This document shows positions 1-8,468 of a DNA stretch of 41,557 nucleotides, one piece after another. Origin of the DNA: Actinomycetota bacterium. GTDB lineage: Bacteria; Actinomycetota; Thermoleophilia; Solirubrobacterales; Solirubrobacteraceae. The translations under genes were made by a program, and so were the position numbers. Numbering within the stretch: position 1 is the first letter of the stretch; each line of letters starts with the position of its first letter. The notes beneath the pieces are model-generated. The model was not told the DNA's origin, did not search any database, and worked only from the letters and a program-made list of their open reading frames with translations. The stretch is from positions 1 to 41,557 of the forward strand of contig WLNJ01000013.1 in NCBI GenBank assembly GCA_009699865.1, given 5' to 3'.

Positions 1-75
1 TGCTCCAGCACCGAGGCTGAGGAAGTCCCTTCGGTCAACGCCCTTCAGATTGTTGTCATCTGACTTCTTGGTCAT
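1..75 (-). CDS. N-terminus of a Tat-exported protein (truncated by the window edge)
   Basis: Only the first 25 codons lie in the window; the gene runs off the left edge. An ATG at 75-73 is preceded by a purine-rich ribosome binding site (GGGAGGGGAGGA, about 7 nt before the start). The peptide begins MTKKSDDNNLKGVDRRDFLS and continues LGAGA. This is a twin-arginine motif (RRDFLS) followed by the start of a hydrophobic stretch, so the product is very probably exported folded by the Tat system, usually with a bound cofactor. It diverges from the cupredoxin at 234. The function cannot be told from what is present. Confidence 0.75.
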   Translation of the reverse strand, partial: MTKKSDDNNLKGVDRRDFLSLGAGA

Positions 76-220
76 CGCTTAATCCTCCCCTCCCGTGGAT
101 TGAGTGACGCGTCTTCACCTGCGGCGGGATAGTAGGGCATCGGAGGGTGTGAGTGTCGCGGTTGGCGCAACGCGGTTAAAGATTTAGCAAACATGTGCAA
201 CGCGTTCCTCTCGTCTTGTG

Positions 221-233
221 TAGATTCGTCCGC
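221..233 (+). promoter_or_regulatory. Leaderless -10 element of the cupredoxin gene
   Basis: TAGATT at 221-226 lies 7 nt before the ATG at 234, so transcription should begin at or next to the start codon. No Shine-Dalgarno sequence precedes the ATG. No convincing -35 is visible. Confidence 0.45.
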
Positions 234-722
234 ATGACTAAGACCCCGAAGGTAATCCTGTCCCTGCTCACCATCGTTGCTGTTGCCGCACTTGCTCCTG
301 GCTTTGCCAGCGCACGCAAGGGTTCAGCAGCCACGGCGTTGCCAACGACCACCGTCTCTATCGGTGGCACGACCAACGACGGGTACTACTTCCCCAGCTC
401 GATCACCAAGAAGCTTGGCAAGTCACAGATTGTCTTCACCGTCATGCCCGACAGTGGACAGCACAATGTCTTCCTTCAACCCTGGAGCAGCTCCAAGACG
501 GGCTCCACGAAGAGCACAAAGGGCGTTAGCTTCCCCAACATGCGCGCGCCGATTGAGCTTTACACAGGCGAACCGGCCTACTACTGGCCTCGCACCAGCC
601 GTGGAGCTGCTGCTCCTTGGAAGCCATCCAAGAAGGGCAACTACTTCCTCTACTGCACCAAGCATCCTGGTTCTGGCGCCAATCACGTTGGCGGCATGAC
701 CTTGACGGTCAAGATCACCTAG
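234..722 (+). CDS. Secreted cupredoxin (plastocyanin-like blue copper protein)
   Basis: The protein has 162 aa. A signal peptide (KTPK, then a hydrophobic run ending ...GFASA, about residues 1-27) precedes one beta-sandwich-like domain. The copper-site signature is near the end: H77 in QHNVF, then C141-T-K-H144 and a distal M155 (GGM), with H151 as a possible extra ligand. The Cys-x-x-His is canonical, but the His-to-Met loop is longer than in plastocyanin. The likely role is extracytoplasmic electron transfer or copper binding. I start it at ATG 234 rather than at the in-frame ATG at 195, because 234 begins directly at the signal peptide and has a -10 placed for leaderless expression. The neighbour across the divergent gap is a Tat substrate, which could be a redox partner; that is inference. 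Confidence 0.8.
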   Translation: MTKTPKVILSLLTIVAVAALAPGFASARKGSAATALPTTTVSIGGTTNDGYYFPSSITKKLGKSQIVFTVMPDSGQHNVFLQPWSSSKTGSTKSTKGVSFPNMRAPIELYTGEPAYYWPRTSRGAAAPWKPSKKGNYFLYCTKHPGSGANHVGGMTLTVKIT

Positions 723-735
723 CAATTGACCTTGG

Positions 736-758
736 GCTGCTCCCAATGTGGGAGCAGC
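736..758 (+). terminator. Stem-loop after the cupredoxin gene
   Basis: A perfect 10-bp stem, GCTGCTCCCA (736-745) and TGGGAGCAGC (749-758), closes a 3-nt loop 13 nt after the stop codon. No T-tract follows, so it may be an mRNA-end stabiliser rather than a true intrinsic terminator. Confidence 0.5.
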
Positions 759-821
759 AGGTAGTGGGCGGACACGATTGCAGCTCCGCGAGCACAGGTC
801 TCGACGCGCCGAGGTTGGTGC

Positions 822-850
822 TTGTGCGCAGCCCTATGTTCCAGTAGCTT
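822..850 (+). promoter_or_regulatory. Possible sigma-70-type promoter of the phoD-like gene
   Basis: TTGTGC (822-827), a 17-nt spacer and TAGCTT (845-850) lie about 65 nt before the ATG at 916. I see no clear PhoP-type direct repeat here, so phosphate control is not supported by the sequence. Confidence 0.35.
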
Positions 851-915
851 TAGGAACAGGAGAAGAGGTCGCCATCGAGTGCTCAACTCGACCGGCCCAT
901 ACATCAGGAGGAAGA

Positions 916-2571
916 ATGTCCGCTGCCCAGATTTCACGCCGAGGATTCGTCTCAGCCGCCGCAGGCCTCACAGGCATCGCAGTGTTGGTTCCAGACTCGC
1001 TGGCATTCAGGCTTCAAGGCCGACTCGCACCCAGCTACACCGGCGGAACTTTCCCTGACGGCATCGCCTCAGGTGACCCAACTCCTGACGGAATCACCCT
1101 CTGGAGCCGCGTTGAAGGCGTATCGGGCAACGGCTCTGTGCTGATGGAGGTTGCCACGGACTCGGGCTTCCACAAGATTGTCAAGAGCACCTTGGTTCCA
1201 GTTGACCCAGCCAAGCTCTACACGGTCAAGGTTCGAGTAACCGGCCTCAAGACACACACTCAGTACTACTACCGCTTTGCCACCAAGTCCAAGAACAGCG
1301 CCGTCGGCAAGTTCCGCACTGCCCTTGCGGCAACTTCAACAAGCGCAGTCAAGTTTGCGTACTTCTCTTGCCAAGAGTTTGGCTACGGCTACTTCAACGC
1401 CCACGCGTTGATGGCCAAGGACGACGTTGACTTTGTTGTCAACCTCGGTGACTTCGTCTACCAGGACGTCGGTTATAGCTCCTACCCAGAAACCGTTGGT
1501 GGCATCACCTACCCAGCCCTCGCAGTCCGCAAGGAGAATAACCCGGGCAGCGAAGCCCTCAGCGGCGCAACAACTTACGCGGAGTACGCCAAGCGCTATC
1601 AGCGCTATCGCACAGACAAGGACCTGCAGGCCATGCAGGCCAGCCACGCGATGATCTCCACTTGGGATGACCATGAGGTGCTGAACGACTACGCCGGCGG
1701 AGCCGGCGCCGACGGTGGCAATGCCAGCCGAACACAGCCGCCCTCGTACATCGGTTGGTCAAACGAGCGCAAGCTTGCCGCATATAACGCATGGTTTGAC
1801 AACATGCCGACCTTCCCTCAAGTCACTGGCGGAACGAAGCTCTACCACAAGGCCAAGTTCGGGAAGAACCTTGAGCTCTTTGTTCTCGATGAGCGCCAGT
1901 ACCGCGACAAGCAGGCTTGTGGGTTCAAGGCATCCGAGATTGACCCGGCCAGCTGCACAGACCTAAACACCCCAGCACGCGCCTACCTTGGTGCCGAGCA
2001 GATGAGCTTCCTCCAGGGCGGCTTGAACACCTCGACCTCAAAGTGGAAACTGATCGCCAACGAAGTTGTAGCGATGGCCCTCAACGAGGTGGACGGCAAG
2101 AGCGCCGGGGTAGACGACTGGGTCGGCTACCCAACTGAGCGCGAATCATTGCTCCAGGCAATCAGGAGCCACAATGTCAAGAACGTCGTATTCGCAACAG
2201 GCGACTACCACACGTTCATGGCCGGTGAGGTTCGCGATGCGGCTGGTCATGCTGTGGCCACTGAGTTTGCTGGAGGTTCGGTAACGATGCCTTCCAACTC
2301 TGAAATCGCCGGTGCGATCTTCCACACCCCTGGTTACGGAACCGCGGCTGCCCCGACCCTACCAACGAGTCACAACGAGGCTCATTACCTTGCCGCCAAC
2401 CCACACATGAAGGAGTACGACCAGCTCCATCACGGATATGTTCTCGCGAGCGCAACATCAAGCCAGTTCAGCGCGACGTTCAAGAAGCTCCAAACAATTC
2501 GCACCAAGTCGACTGCACTCGCAGCAACAAAGACTTACCGGGTGGCAGCAAACTCAACAACAGTTCTGTAG
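916..2571 (+). CDS. phoD: Tat-exported PhoD-like alkaline phosphatase/phosphodiesterase
   Basis: The protein has 551 aa. The start at 916 has a strong ribosome binding site (AGGAGGA, 5 nt before the ATG) and begins a Tat signal (SRRGFVSAAAGLTG). An upstream in-frame start would add about 56 residues without signal-like character. A fibronectin-like N-terminal domain (residues about 40-140) precedes the metallophosphatase core. The core shows FSCQ, NLGDFVYQD, STWDDHEVLNDY and FATGDYH, the usual Fe3+/Ca2+ ligand motifs of the PhoD family. It should release phosphate from phosphomonoesters or diesters, such as teichoic-acid-like or phospholipid substrates, outside the membrane. The gene stands alone and is closed by a good terminator at 2616. 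Confidence 0.9.
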   Translation: MSAAQISRRGFVSAAAGLTGIAVLVPDSLAFRLQGRLAPSYTGGTFPDGIASGDPTPDGITLWSRVEGVSGNGSVLMEVATDSGFHKIVKSTLVPVDPAKLYTVKVRVTGLKTHTQYYYRFATKSKNSAVGKFRTALAATSTSAVKFAYFSCQEFGYGYFNAHALMAKDDVDFVVNLGDFVYQDVGYSSYPETVGGITYPALAVRKENNPGSEALSGATTYAEYAKRYQRYRTDKDLQAMQASHAMISTWDDHEVLNDYAGGAGADGGNASRTQPPSYIGWSNERKLAAYNAWFDNMPTFPQVTGGTKLYHKAKFGKNLELFVLDERQYRDKQACGFKASEIDPASCTDLNTPARAYLGAEQMSFLQGGLNTSTSKWKLIANEVVAMALNEVDGKSAGVDDWVGYPTERESLLQAIRSHNVKNVVFATGDYHTFMAGEVRDAAGHAVATEFAGGSVTMPSNSEIAGAIFHTPGYGTAAAPTLPTSHNEAHYLAANPHMKEYDQLHHGYVLASATSSQFSATFKKLQTIRTKSTALAATKTYRVAANSTTVL

Positions 2572-2615
2572 GAACGCTCCGCGAGGTAAATCCTCGCTCG
2601 GAGATGAAGTCCTTG

Positions 2616-2650
2616 GCGGCGGCACGAAAGTGCCGCCGCTTCTTTGTTCT
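2616..2650 (+). terminator. Rho-independent terminator after phoD
   Basis: A perfect 10-bp stem, GCGGCGGCAC/GTGCCGCCGC (2616-2625, 2630-2639), with a GAAA tetraloop is followed by the T-rich run TTCTTTGTTCT. This is one of the clearest intrinsic terminators in the window. Confidence 0.85.
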
Positions 2651-2691
2651 GTCCGCTACAACCCTTCTTCATCTGCGATGCTGGCTAGGTC

Positions 2692-4185
2692 GTGGATACC
2701 ACCCCAACAGAAGCTGACCTTGCCGCCGCTGAAGCTGAGCTGCACGAGGGCCCCAAGGGCCGCCCCGGTTGGACCCTTGCGATCGTGTCCATCGCCCTAT
2801 TCATGGTCACGCTGGACAACCTCGTTGTCGGCGTAGCGCTGCCAAGCATCCGCGAGGACCTTGGGGCTGGGTTGGAGTCCCTCGAGTGGACCGTCAACGC
2901 ATACACCCTCTCCTATGCCGTTCTCCTGATGCCAGCCGCGGCGGTTGGCGACAGATTCGGTCGCCGCAAGATGTTCCTTATTGGCCTCGCAACCTTCACG
3001 GGAGCAAGCCTCTTGGCTGCCCTTGCGCCCAGCATCGATGCCCTAGTGGCCGCGCGAGCACTGCAGGGACTTGGGGCGGCGATCGTCACCCCGCTCACCT
3101 TGACTCTCTTGGCCGAAGCCTTCCCGGGTGAGAAGCGCGGGATGGCACTGGGAATTTGGTCCGGGGTCAGCGGCCTAGGCGTGGCGTTGGGCCCAGTTGT
3201 TGGTGGGGCTGTCATTGACGGCGCGGGGTCCTGGCAGTGGATCTTTGGAATCAACATTCCGATTGGAATAGTCCTCGGATGCCTCGCCATCTGGAAGCTC
3301 GTTGAGAGCCGAGGAGAGTCCCGGCCGTTGGACCTTCCGGGAATTGGGCTTGCTGGGCTTGGCCTGTTTGGGCTGACCTATGCGGTGGTTCGGGGCGAGA
3401 CCCTGGGCTGGGGCTCGTTTGGAATCCTCGCTCCGGGACTGGGAGGCATTGCGCTACTGGTGATCTTCGTGCTCTGGGAGCGCCGCGCTCGTGAACCAAT
3501 GCTCCCAATGCGGCTCTTTAAGTCGAGGGGCTTCGCCGCAACCAATGTGGTGAGCTTCTCAATGTTCTTTGGCGTGTTCGGGTCGATCTTCTACCTGTCG
3601 CAGTTCTTCCAGACCGCACAGGGCTACACGCCGTTTGAGTCAGGCGTTAGGACGCTCCCATTCACAGCGATGCCGATCTTTGTGGCCCCGATTGCGGGGA
3701 TCTTGAGTGACAAGATCGGCGCCAAGCCCCTCATGGCAACTGGACTGGCAATGCAGGCGATCGCGATCAGTTGGCTCGCAGCGATCTCCACACCGACCGT
3801 GGCCTACAGCCACCTCCTGATCCCATTCGTTATCTGCGGCACGGGCATGTCACTAGTTTTCGCGCCCGCCGCCAATGCGGTCTTGGCGAGCGTCCGTCAA
3901 CGGGAGAGCGGACAGGCTTCAGGCGCAACTAACGCGATCCGCGAAGTTGGTGGTGTGATGGGCGTCAGCATGTTGGGCGTTCTATTCGCCGCCCATGGCT
4001 CATATGCCAGCCCGCAGGCCTATGCGGATGGTGTTGTGGCAGCGCTTCCTCTTGGAGCTGCGGTGCTTGCGATTGGCGCAGTTGCCGCACTCTTCGTACC
4101 AGGACTGAAGCAGATGCGTGCAGATGCAGAAGAACTGGCAGCCGAAGAACTGGCCGAAGGTCAGCTCGCCGTCCCAACCGCTTAG
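2692..4185 (+). CDS. DHA2 (EmrB/QacA) family MFS exporter
   Basis: The protein has 497 aa, the length expected for a 14-helix DHA2 drug:H+ antiporter. After a short acidic cytoplasmic tail (residues 1-22), helix 1 carries the family motif around DNLVVGVALPSI. The MFS loop 2-3 motif is GDRFGRRKMF, and the helix 5 antiporter motif is GVALGPVVGG. It probably exports small organic compounds. The start is a GTG at 2692 with no visible Shine-Dalgarno sequence; GATGCT ends 9 nt earlier, so the mRNA may be nearly leaderless. No regulator is adjacent. Its stop overlaps the stop of the convergent dehydrogenase gene (shared TTAG at 4182-4185). Confidence 0.88.
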   Translation: MDTTPTEADLAAAEAELHEGPKGRPGWTLAIVSIALFMVTLDNLVVGVALPSIREDLGAGLESLEWTVNAYTLSYAVLLMPAAAVGDRFGRRKMFLIGLATFTGASLLAALAPSIDALVAARALQGLGAAIVTPLTLTLLAEAFPGEKRGMALGIWSGVSGLGVALGPVVGGAVIDGAGSWQWIFGINIPIGIVLGCLAIWKLVESRGESRPLDLPGIGLAGLGLFGLTYAVVRGETLGWGSFGILAPGLGGIALLVIFVLWERRAREPMLPMRLFKSRGFAATNVVSFSMFFGVFGSIFYLSQFFQTAQGYTPFESGVRTLPFTAMPIFVAPIAGILSDKIGAKPLMATGLAMQAIAISWLAAISTPTVAYSHLLIPFVICGTGMSLVFAPAANAVLASVRQRESGQASGATNAIREVGGVMGVSMLGVLFAAHGSYASPQAYADGVVAALPLGAAVLAIGAVAALFVPGLKQMRADAEELAAEELAEGQLAVPTA

Positions 4186-6254
4186 CCTCGGGTGTAGGTC
4201 GCCTTCAGCGTCACGGTGCGGTTTGGCATCGTGAACGTCCGTACCGCCGCGTGAGAGCCGTCTGACCACGACCTGAACCGCCAGCGAGTACTTCCCACCA
4301 TCTTCGTGGTTGGGACACTCAGACCGGCCTTTAATCCGACTGCGGTGTCCCTAGTTCCAAGCACTGCCTTGCCAGCCCAACCAACCGTCTGGCCGGCGAT
4401 TGAGGTGGAGAGCGTGAGCCCCTGTGTTACTGGGTGGATTGACACACGCTTGTAGGCGGACCGGCCCTGCGAGGTGGTGGCCCGCAGGATCAGGTCGTAC
4501 CAAGAGTCAGCGTCATGGTCAGTTGGGAGCGTCACGCTGCCAACACGCCCCGTGAAACTGGTGAGGAAGTGGTCGTGAGCGCCGTGATGAAGGATCAGCG
4601 TCCAGCTGGTGGCGCTCGCAGGGAGTGCGGCCCCGTCCAGCGTGGCTCCACCGGAGAACCGCAAGATCTGCCCTCCCGTCGATTGTGCGCCCTCCGCTGG
4701 GCTGGTGATCGTCACCACGGGTGCGGTCATGCCTGCCGCCACGGGAACCACATCAGTGCCCGTCTCAGTCCCGTCACTAACGGTGACGCGTGCGTAGTAG
4801 ACCCCAGCGGTCGCATAGGCGTGGCTTGGCTCCGCTCCAGTGCCAGAGTCTCCGTCACCAAAGTCCCATGTGTAGGTCAGGTCGGTGGAGTCAGCGTCTA
4901 GAGCGTTGGCAGCAAATGTTGCCGTTGAACCGCTCGTCGCAACCGTTGGCTTGGCCCATGGACGCTGGTTTACGCCAGCAGGTTCCAGTACCCAGACGCG
5001 GCCTGGGTCAACGCCGTGTGCGGTGAAGCCTGCCTCAACCATCGCAATGCCCCCGCCCGGAGCGGGCTCCATGTCCACCACAGACTGAAGCCCTGTGACT
5101 AGGGCATCAACGCCCGCTGTCGGATTACTCAGGTCGAAGAGTCCTGCTGTCCCACGGGCGTAGTCACCCACGACCAATCGCCCCGCGAGCGGTCCCCAAG
5201 TGTTGCCAAGGACAGGACCGGCCATGACTGCGGCTCCGCCACTCGCGTGGGCGTATTCGTAGACCGGGCCGGTCTGTGAGCTGGCGCTGACCTTCTTGCA
5301 GGCCGCTGTGTTTGCGTAGACGGCCTGCGGGTGAGCAGCCTCGCGGCATGGCCAGCCAAAGGACTTACCGGCCGTTGCCACATCAAGCTCCTCGGTTGTG
5401 TCATAGCCCACGTCGCCAATTGCGATCCGGCCGTTACCCAGAAGCGTGAATCTGAACGGATTTCGGAGGCCTTTCGCAAAGACTTTGGTGCACGACCTCG
5501 TGAGGTCAGTGACTGTTGGGCAGAACGGGTGGGTGCGCAGGCCCTTGCCAGCGCGGTCAATGTGGATGATCGCGCCGCTCAACACATTGGGGTCTAAGGC
5601 GCGCATGATCGTTGACGAGAGCGAGCCTGGTGTTACGCCATCACCGATGCCAACCCAGACGCTTCCGTCCGGATCTGACCTGACTGTGCCAATGCTGTGG
5701 GAGGAACCGTCAGATGGCATGCAGTCATCCTTGATCCCTGGCTTCGGGCAGGCCTTTGACCCCTTGCTGCCGAGGATCACGGTCTCGCCTGCCGCCAACG
5801 TTGCGCCGGCTCCAACCTTGACTCGCGTCAGGCGGGCAGTCTTGGGGGACTCGGTCCGAGTTTGGTCCGGGTCATAGGTGTAGAGGAGGTAGAGGTAACC
5901 GTTGTGGACGAAGTCTGAGTCCGTCGCAATCCCAAGTAGTCCGCGGTCCACATGGGTGGCAACATGTCCGGAGATATCAACCAAAACCCTTGCGGTGGGT
6001 GACTCACCGGGAAGGACAACTTTGACTGTGCCCTGTTTCTCCGCGATGAACAGGCGCCCATCTGGCGCCCAAACCGCACCAACTGGCGCATTCAGACCAC
6101 TGGCAACCGTGTGCGCCTCAAGCGTCGCTGGGAGCGTTGGGGATGGGTTTGATCCAGCGCTTGCGAACGCTGTCATTGCGAGGGCTGGGACGAGGGCGAG
6201 GCAGGCCAGTAGTGGCATCCGCCACGCTAGGTGTTTCCTCCCAGTAACCCTCAT
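4182..6254 (-). CDS. Secreted PQQ-type sugar dehydrogenase (GSDH) with PKD domain
   Basis: The protein has 690 aa. A signal peptide (RVTGRKHLAWRMPLLACL... ending near ASAG) leads into a six-bladed GSDH/sorbosone-dehydrogenase propeller (about residues 35-420). Typical landmarks are RGLLGIATDSDF, NGYLYLLYT, GDVGYDTTEELDV and FGWPCREA. A PKD domain follows (about 430-515, YTWDFGDGDSG and HAYATAGVYYARV). The C-terminal region (about 520-690) looks like surface-protein beta repeats ending in TLKATY. The likely reaction is oxidation of aldoses or sugar alcohols outside the cell with pyrroloquinoline quinone; many family members are untested. I start it at the ATG at 6254 because a -10 (TACCCT) is 6 nt upstream and it begins the signal peptide. 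PKD domains often mediate carbohydrate or surface contacts. Confidence 0.85.
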   Translation of the reverse strand: MRVTGRKHLAWRMPLLACLALVPALAMTAFASAGSNPSPTLPATLEAHTVASGLNAPVGAVWAPDGRLFIAEKQGTVKVVLPGESPTARVLVDISGHVATHVDRGLLGIATDSDFVHNGYLYLLYTYDPDQTRTESPKTARLTRVKVGAGATLAAGETVILGSKGSKACPKPGIKDDCMPSDGSSHSIGTVRSDPDGSVWVGIGDGVTPGSLSSTIMRALDPNVLSGAIIHIDRAGKGLRTHPFCPTVTDLTRSCTKVFAKGLRNPFRFTLLGNGRIAIGDVGYDTTEELDVATAGKSFGWPCREAAHPQAVYANTAACKKVSASSQTGPVYEYAHASGGAAVMAGPVLGNTWGPLAGRLVVGDYARGTAGLFDLSNPTAGVDALVTGLQSVVDMEPAPGGGIAMVEAGFTAHGVDPGRVWVLEPAGVNQRPWAKPTVATSGSTATFAANALDADSTDLTYTWDFGDGDSGTGAEPSHAYATAGVYYARVTVSDGTETGTDVVPVAAGMTAPVVTITSPAEGAQSTGGQILRFSGGATLDGAALPASATSWTLILHHGAHDHFLTSFTGRVGSVTLPTDHDADSWYDLILRATTSQGRSAYKRVSIHPVTQGLTLSTSIAGQTVGWAGKAVLGTRDTAVGLKAGLSVPTTKMVGSTRWRFRSWSDGSHAAVRTFTMPNRTVTLKATYTRG

Positions 6255-6266
6255 GGTTTGAGGGTA
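6255..6266 (-). promoter_or_regulatory. Leaderless -10 element of the sugar dehydrogenase gene
   Basis: On the minus strand TACCCT (6266-6261) is followed by 6 nt and the ATG at 6254. There is no Shine-Dalgarno sequence. Confidence 0.45.
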
Positions 6267-6375
6267 GTGGCGCGGGCCACTCGGTGCTCCGGTCGGGCCG
6301 CGGTGAACCACTCAACTTCAAGGTTTCCTTGCAGCCGGCGCGAGAGTCGGGCATCTTGGTGGTGGTGATGAACTC

Positions 6376-6576
6376 GTGACCCGGATCTCTTTCGAACTAC
6401 CTGACTACCTCTGTCTCCGGCTTGACCGGATCGCTGAGGAACGTCGGATCAACCGTCACGAACTGATCAGCCAGCTTCTCTCAGGCGTTGTTGACAGGGA
6501 AACTGAGCGTGTCGCAGCTGAGCTTCGGCGCATGGCATTCCGCCGGACATCGCCTTCGTGGCGAACCGCCGCCTGA
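6376..6576 (+). CDS. Small ribbon-helix-helix (CopG/MetJ-like) protein
   Basis: The protein has 66 aa and starts at GTG 6376. The first 45 residues fit the RHH fold: a beta strand (TRISFELPD), helix A (YLCLRLDRIAEERRI) and helix B after a turn (NRHELISQLLSGVV). Proteins of this size usually bind DNA as dimers, either as antitoxins or as solo regulators. No toxin gene is adjacent: the next gene is a convergent ABC permease 8 bp away. The tail after residue 50 is basic and has no recognised fold. Whether it is expressed is uncertain, but the RHH pattern and codon use support a real gene. Confidence 0.55.
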   Translation: MTRISFELPDYLCLRLDRIAEERRINRHELISQLLSGVVDRETERVAAELRRMAFRRTSPSWRTAA

Positions 6577-6584
6577 AGCGCTCC

Positions 6585-7379
6585 TCAGCTGGTTATGTCG
6601 CTGCGGCTGAACCAAGCGAGCGTGGCACCGCCCGCAATCACCAAGTAGCCAGTGATCAGACCAAGCGCTGGCCCAAAGGCCAGAGTGTCTGTCCCGCCTG
6701 AATAAACGGCTCCACTCACATTGCCTGGCAGCCAGTCCTTCACGCCTGGAAACACTGTGCCCAGGATGTTCTCCACAATCAAGAGCCAAGCGATGCTTAC
6801 GCCGGTCGCTGCTACCGGCGATTTGAAGAGAATGCCGAGGATCGCGCCCATAGAGCCAAACAGGCAGAACCCCAGCCAGAGGTAGAGGGTGACAGCGCCA
6901 AGGTGTCGGAGACCCGGCCCTGTGAACCAAGCGCTGGTGTCAAACCCTCGGCTGGATGCAGTAATCACGCCAGCAACTAGGCCTGCAATCACTGTCACGG
7001 CTACCAACACGATTGCCCATGTGCAGAGTCCAACCCAGCGGGACAGCATCAGTCGGACTCTTCGCGGTTCCCGGATAAGCAGGTTGCGGATCGTTCCCGT
7101 TTGGTACTCGGTGGCGACTGCGGCAGCGAAGATGACCAAGGCGATGATCATCGCCAGTGATCCGCCGATCTTGATTCCGATTGTTGCCCCGTGGGCTGCC
7201 GTGTAGTCGGAGATCAGGTGCTGTGGCGGTCCGTTTCTGTCATTTGAGACTGTCGTCTCCGCGTTGAGCAGGTTAGCGACGGTCAGGCCAGCGGTGAATA
7301 CTGTGGTTATCAACAGCGGCACCCAAAGGTACGCGGGGCGGCGGAGCTTGACCCACTCGCTGCGAATGATGCGCCACAT
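6585..7379 (-). CDS. ABC-2 type transporter permease
   Basis: The protein has 264 aa with about six membrane helices. It begins WRIIRSEWVKLRRPAYLW, the short amphipathic lead typical of ABC-2 permeases. The helices include a stretch around the IKIGGSLAMIIALVIFAAAV segment, and the loop RNLLIREPRRVR resembles the coupling region of the ABC-2 permease family. It is translated from an ATG that overlaps the stop of the ATPase gene by one base, so the two form one exporter. The substrate is unknown; similar pairs export lipids, peptides or antibiotics. Confidence 0.85.
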   Translation of the reverse strand: MWRIIRSEWVKLRRPAYLWVPLLITTVFTAGLTVANLLNAETTVSNDRNGPPQHLISDYTAAHGATIGIKIGGSLAMIIALVIFAAAVATEYQTGTIRNLLIREPRRVRLMLSRWVGLCTWAIVLVAVTVIAGLVAGVITASSRGFDTSAWFTGPGLRHLGAVTLYLWLGFCLFGSMGAILGILFKSPVAATGVSIAWLLIVENILGTVFPGVKDWLPGNVSGAVYSGGTDTLAFGPALGLITGYLVIAGGATLAWFSRSDITS

Positions 7380-8347
7380 CAGGATTCGCCCTCCTCTTGG
7401 GGTGAGGCGGCTTGTGCCGGGGACTTCTCGGTCAGCGCGAAGAAAGCCTGCTCAAGCGTTGGGCGCAGGATGCCAAGGCCGCTGAGGAGTACTCCGGCGT
7501 CAAAAGCAGCTTGGTTGAGTTGGGCCGCCACATCCTGCTCCCCTTCGAACGAAACAGTCCCATCGTCGTTGGTTGTCGTTTCGCCGAAGCGGGCTGCCAC
7601 AGCCGCAAGGTCGGTGAGCCGGTCAGGGTCAGCTGGGCGGGCCACGACCTGAGCAACTTGGCCCCCGATCATTCCCTTGACGGTGCCTGAGTACCCAACC
7701 TGTCCTTGGTTGATCAGAACGACGTGGTCACAGATCGCCTCAATTTCAGCAAGGAGGTGGCTTGAGACAAGGACAGATACGCCCTCATCGGCTAGTTGGC
7801 GCAGAAGGTCGCGGACTTCGCGGATGCCAGCCGGGTCCAGGCCATTGGTTGGCTCGTCGAGGACGAGGAGCTCTGGGTCTGTAAGCAGGGACGCTGCGAT
7901 ACCAAGCCGCTGGCGCATCCCAAGCGAGTAGGTCTTGACCTTGTCCTTGGCTCGATCAGAAAGTTCAACTTGGGCTAGAACATCATCCGCGCGGGAATCG
8001 GGAAGCCCAACCAAGCGGGTGAGTACAAGAAGGTTCTTGCGCGCGCTCAGTGACGGGGTGAAAGCTGGGCCTTCAATCAGTGCCCCAACTTTGGGGAGGT
8101 AGCCAATGTGGTCGTCCAGGTTTGAGCCGAGGACTGTGCCGCTGCCGCCGTCACGCTGGATTAGCCCGAGCAGCATCCTGAGTGCCGTGGTCTTGCCTGC
8201 CCCGTTGGGACCCACTAGTCCGACAACAGACCCTCGCTGGAGGACCAGCTCTAGGCCGTCAACAGCCCGCCGCTCGCCATAGACCTTGGCAAGGCCTGTG
8301 ACGTCAACTGCAGCTTCGTTAGGAGTTCGGGTTTCCGTTACAGGCAT
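7379..8347 (-). CDS. ABC-2 exporter ATP-binding subunit
   Basis: The protein has 322 aa. The Walker A is GPNGAGKT (residues 46-53), the ABC signature is SLGMRQRLG (141-149), the Walker B is LLVLDEP (160-166), and the switch His is in SSHLL. The extra 90 residues at the C-terminus resemble the regulatory tail of the CcmA/BcrA/DrrA-like ATPases. It powers the permease encoded next in the operon. The start ATG at 8347 lacks a Shine-Dalgarno sequence; CACTCT on the minus strand ends 7 nt before it, a weaker version of the leaderless pattern seen elsewhere in this window. Confidence 0.9.
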   Translation of the reverse strand: MPVTETRTPNEAAVDVTGLAKVYGERRAVDGLELVLQRGSVVGLVGPNGAGKTTALRMLLGLIQRDGGSGTVLGSNLDDHIGYLPKVGALIEGPAFTPSLSARKNLLVLTRLVGLPDSRADDVLAQVELSDRAKDKVKTYSLGMRQRLGIAASLLTDPELLVLDEPTNGLDPAGIREVRDLLRQLADEGVSVLVSSHLLAEIEAICDHVVLINQGQVGYSGTVKGMIGGQVAQVVARPADPDRLTDLAAVAARFGETTTNDDGTVSFEGEQDVAAQLNQAAFDAGVLLSGLGILRPTLEQAFFALTEKSPAQAASPQEEGES

Positions 8348-8397
8348 CTTGGTGAGAGTGTCGCAGGGTTGTTCGTCGGTTCCACTTTGTATTTACG

Positions 8398-8430
8398 AAC
8401 AAGGGCCCGGCAGCATCAGCTACCGAGCCC
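8398..8430 (-). terminator. Rho-independent terminator after yceI
   Basis: On the minus strand GGGCTCGG (8430-8423) pairs with CCGGGCCC (8410-8403), with one G-U pair, followed by TTGTTCG. It lies about 40 nt past the stop of the YceI gene. Confidence 0.65.
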
Positions 8431-8468
8431 GTTGCAGCAGTGGCGGGACTAGCCGCCAACTCGACTTA

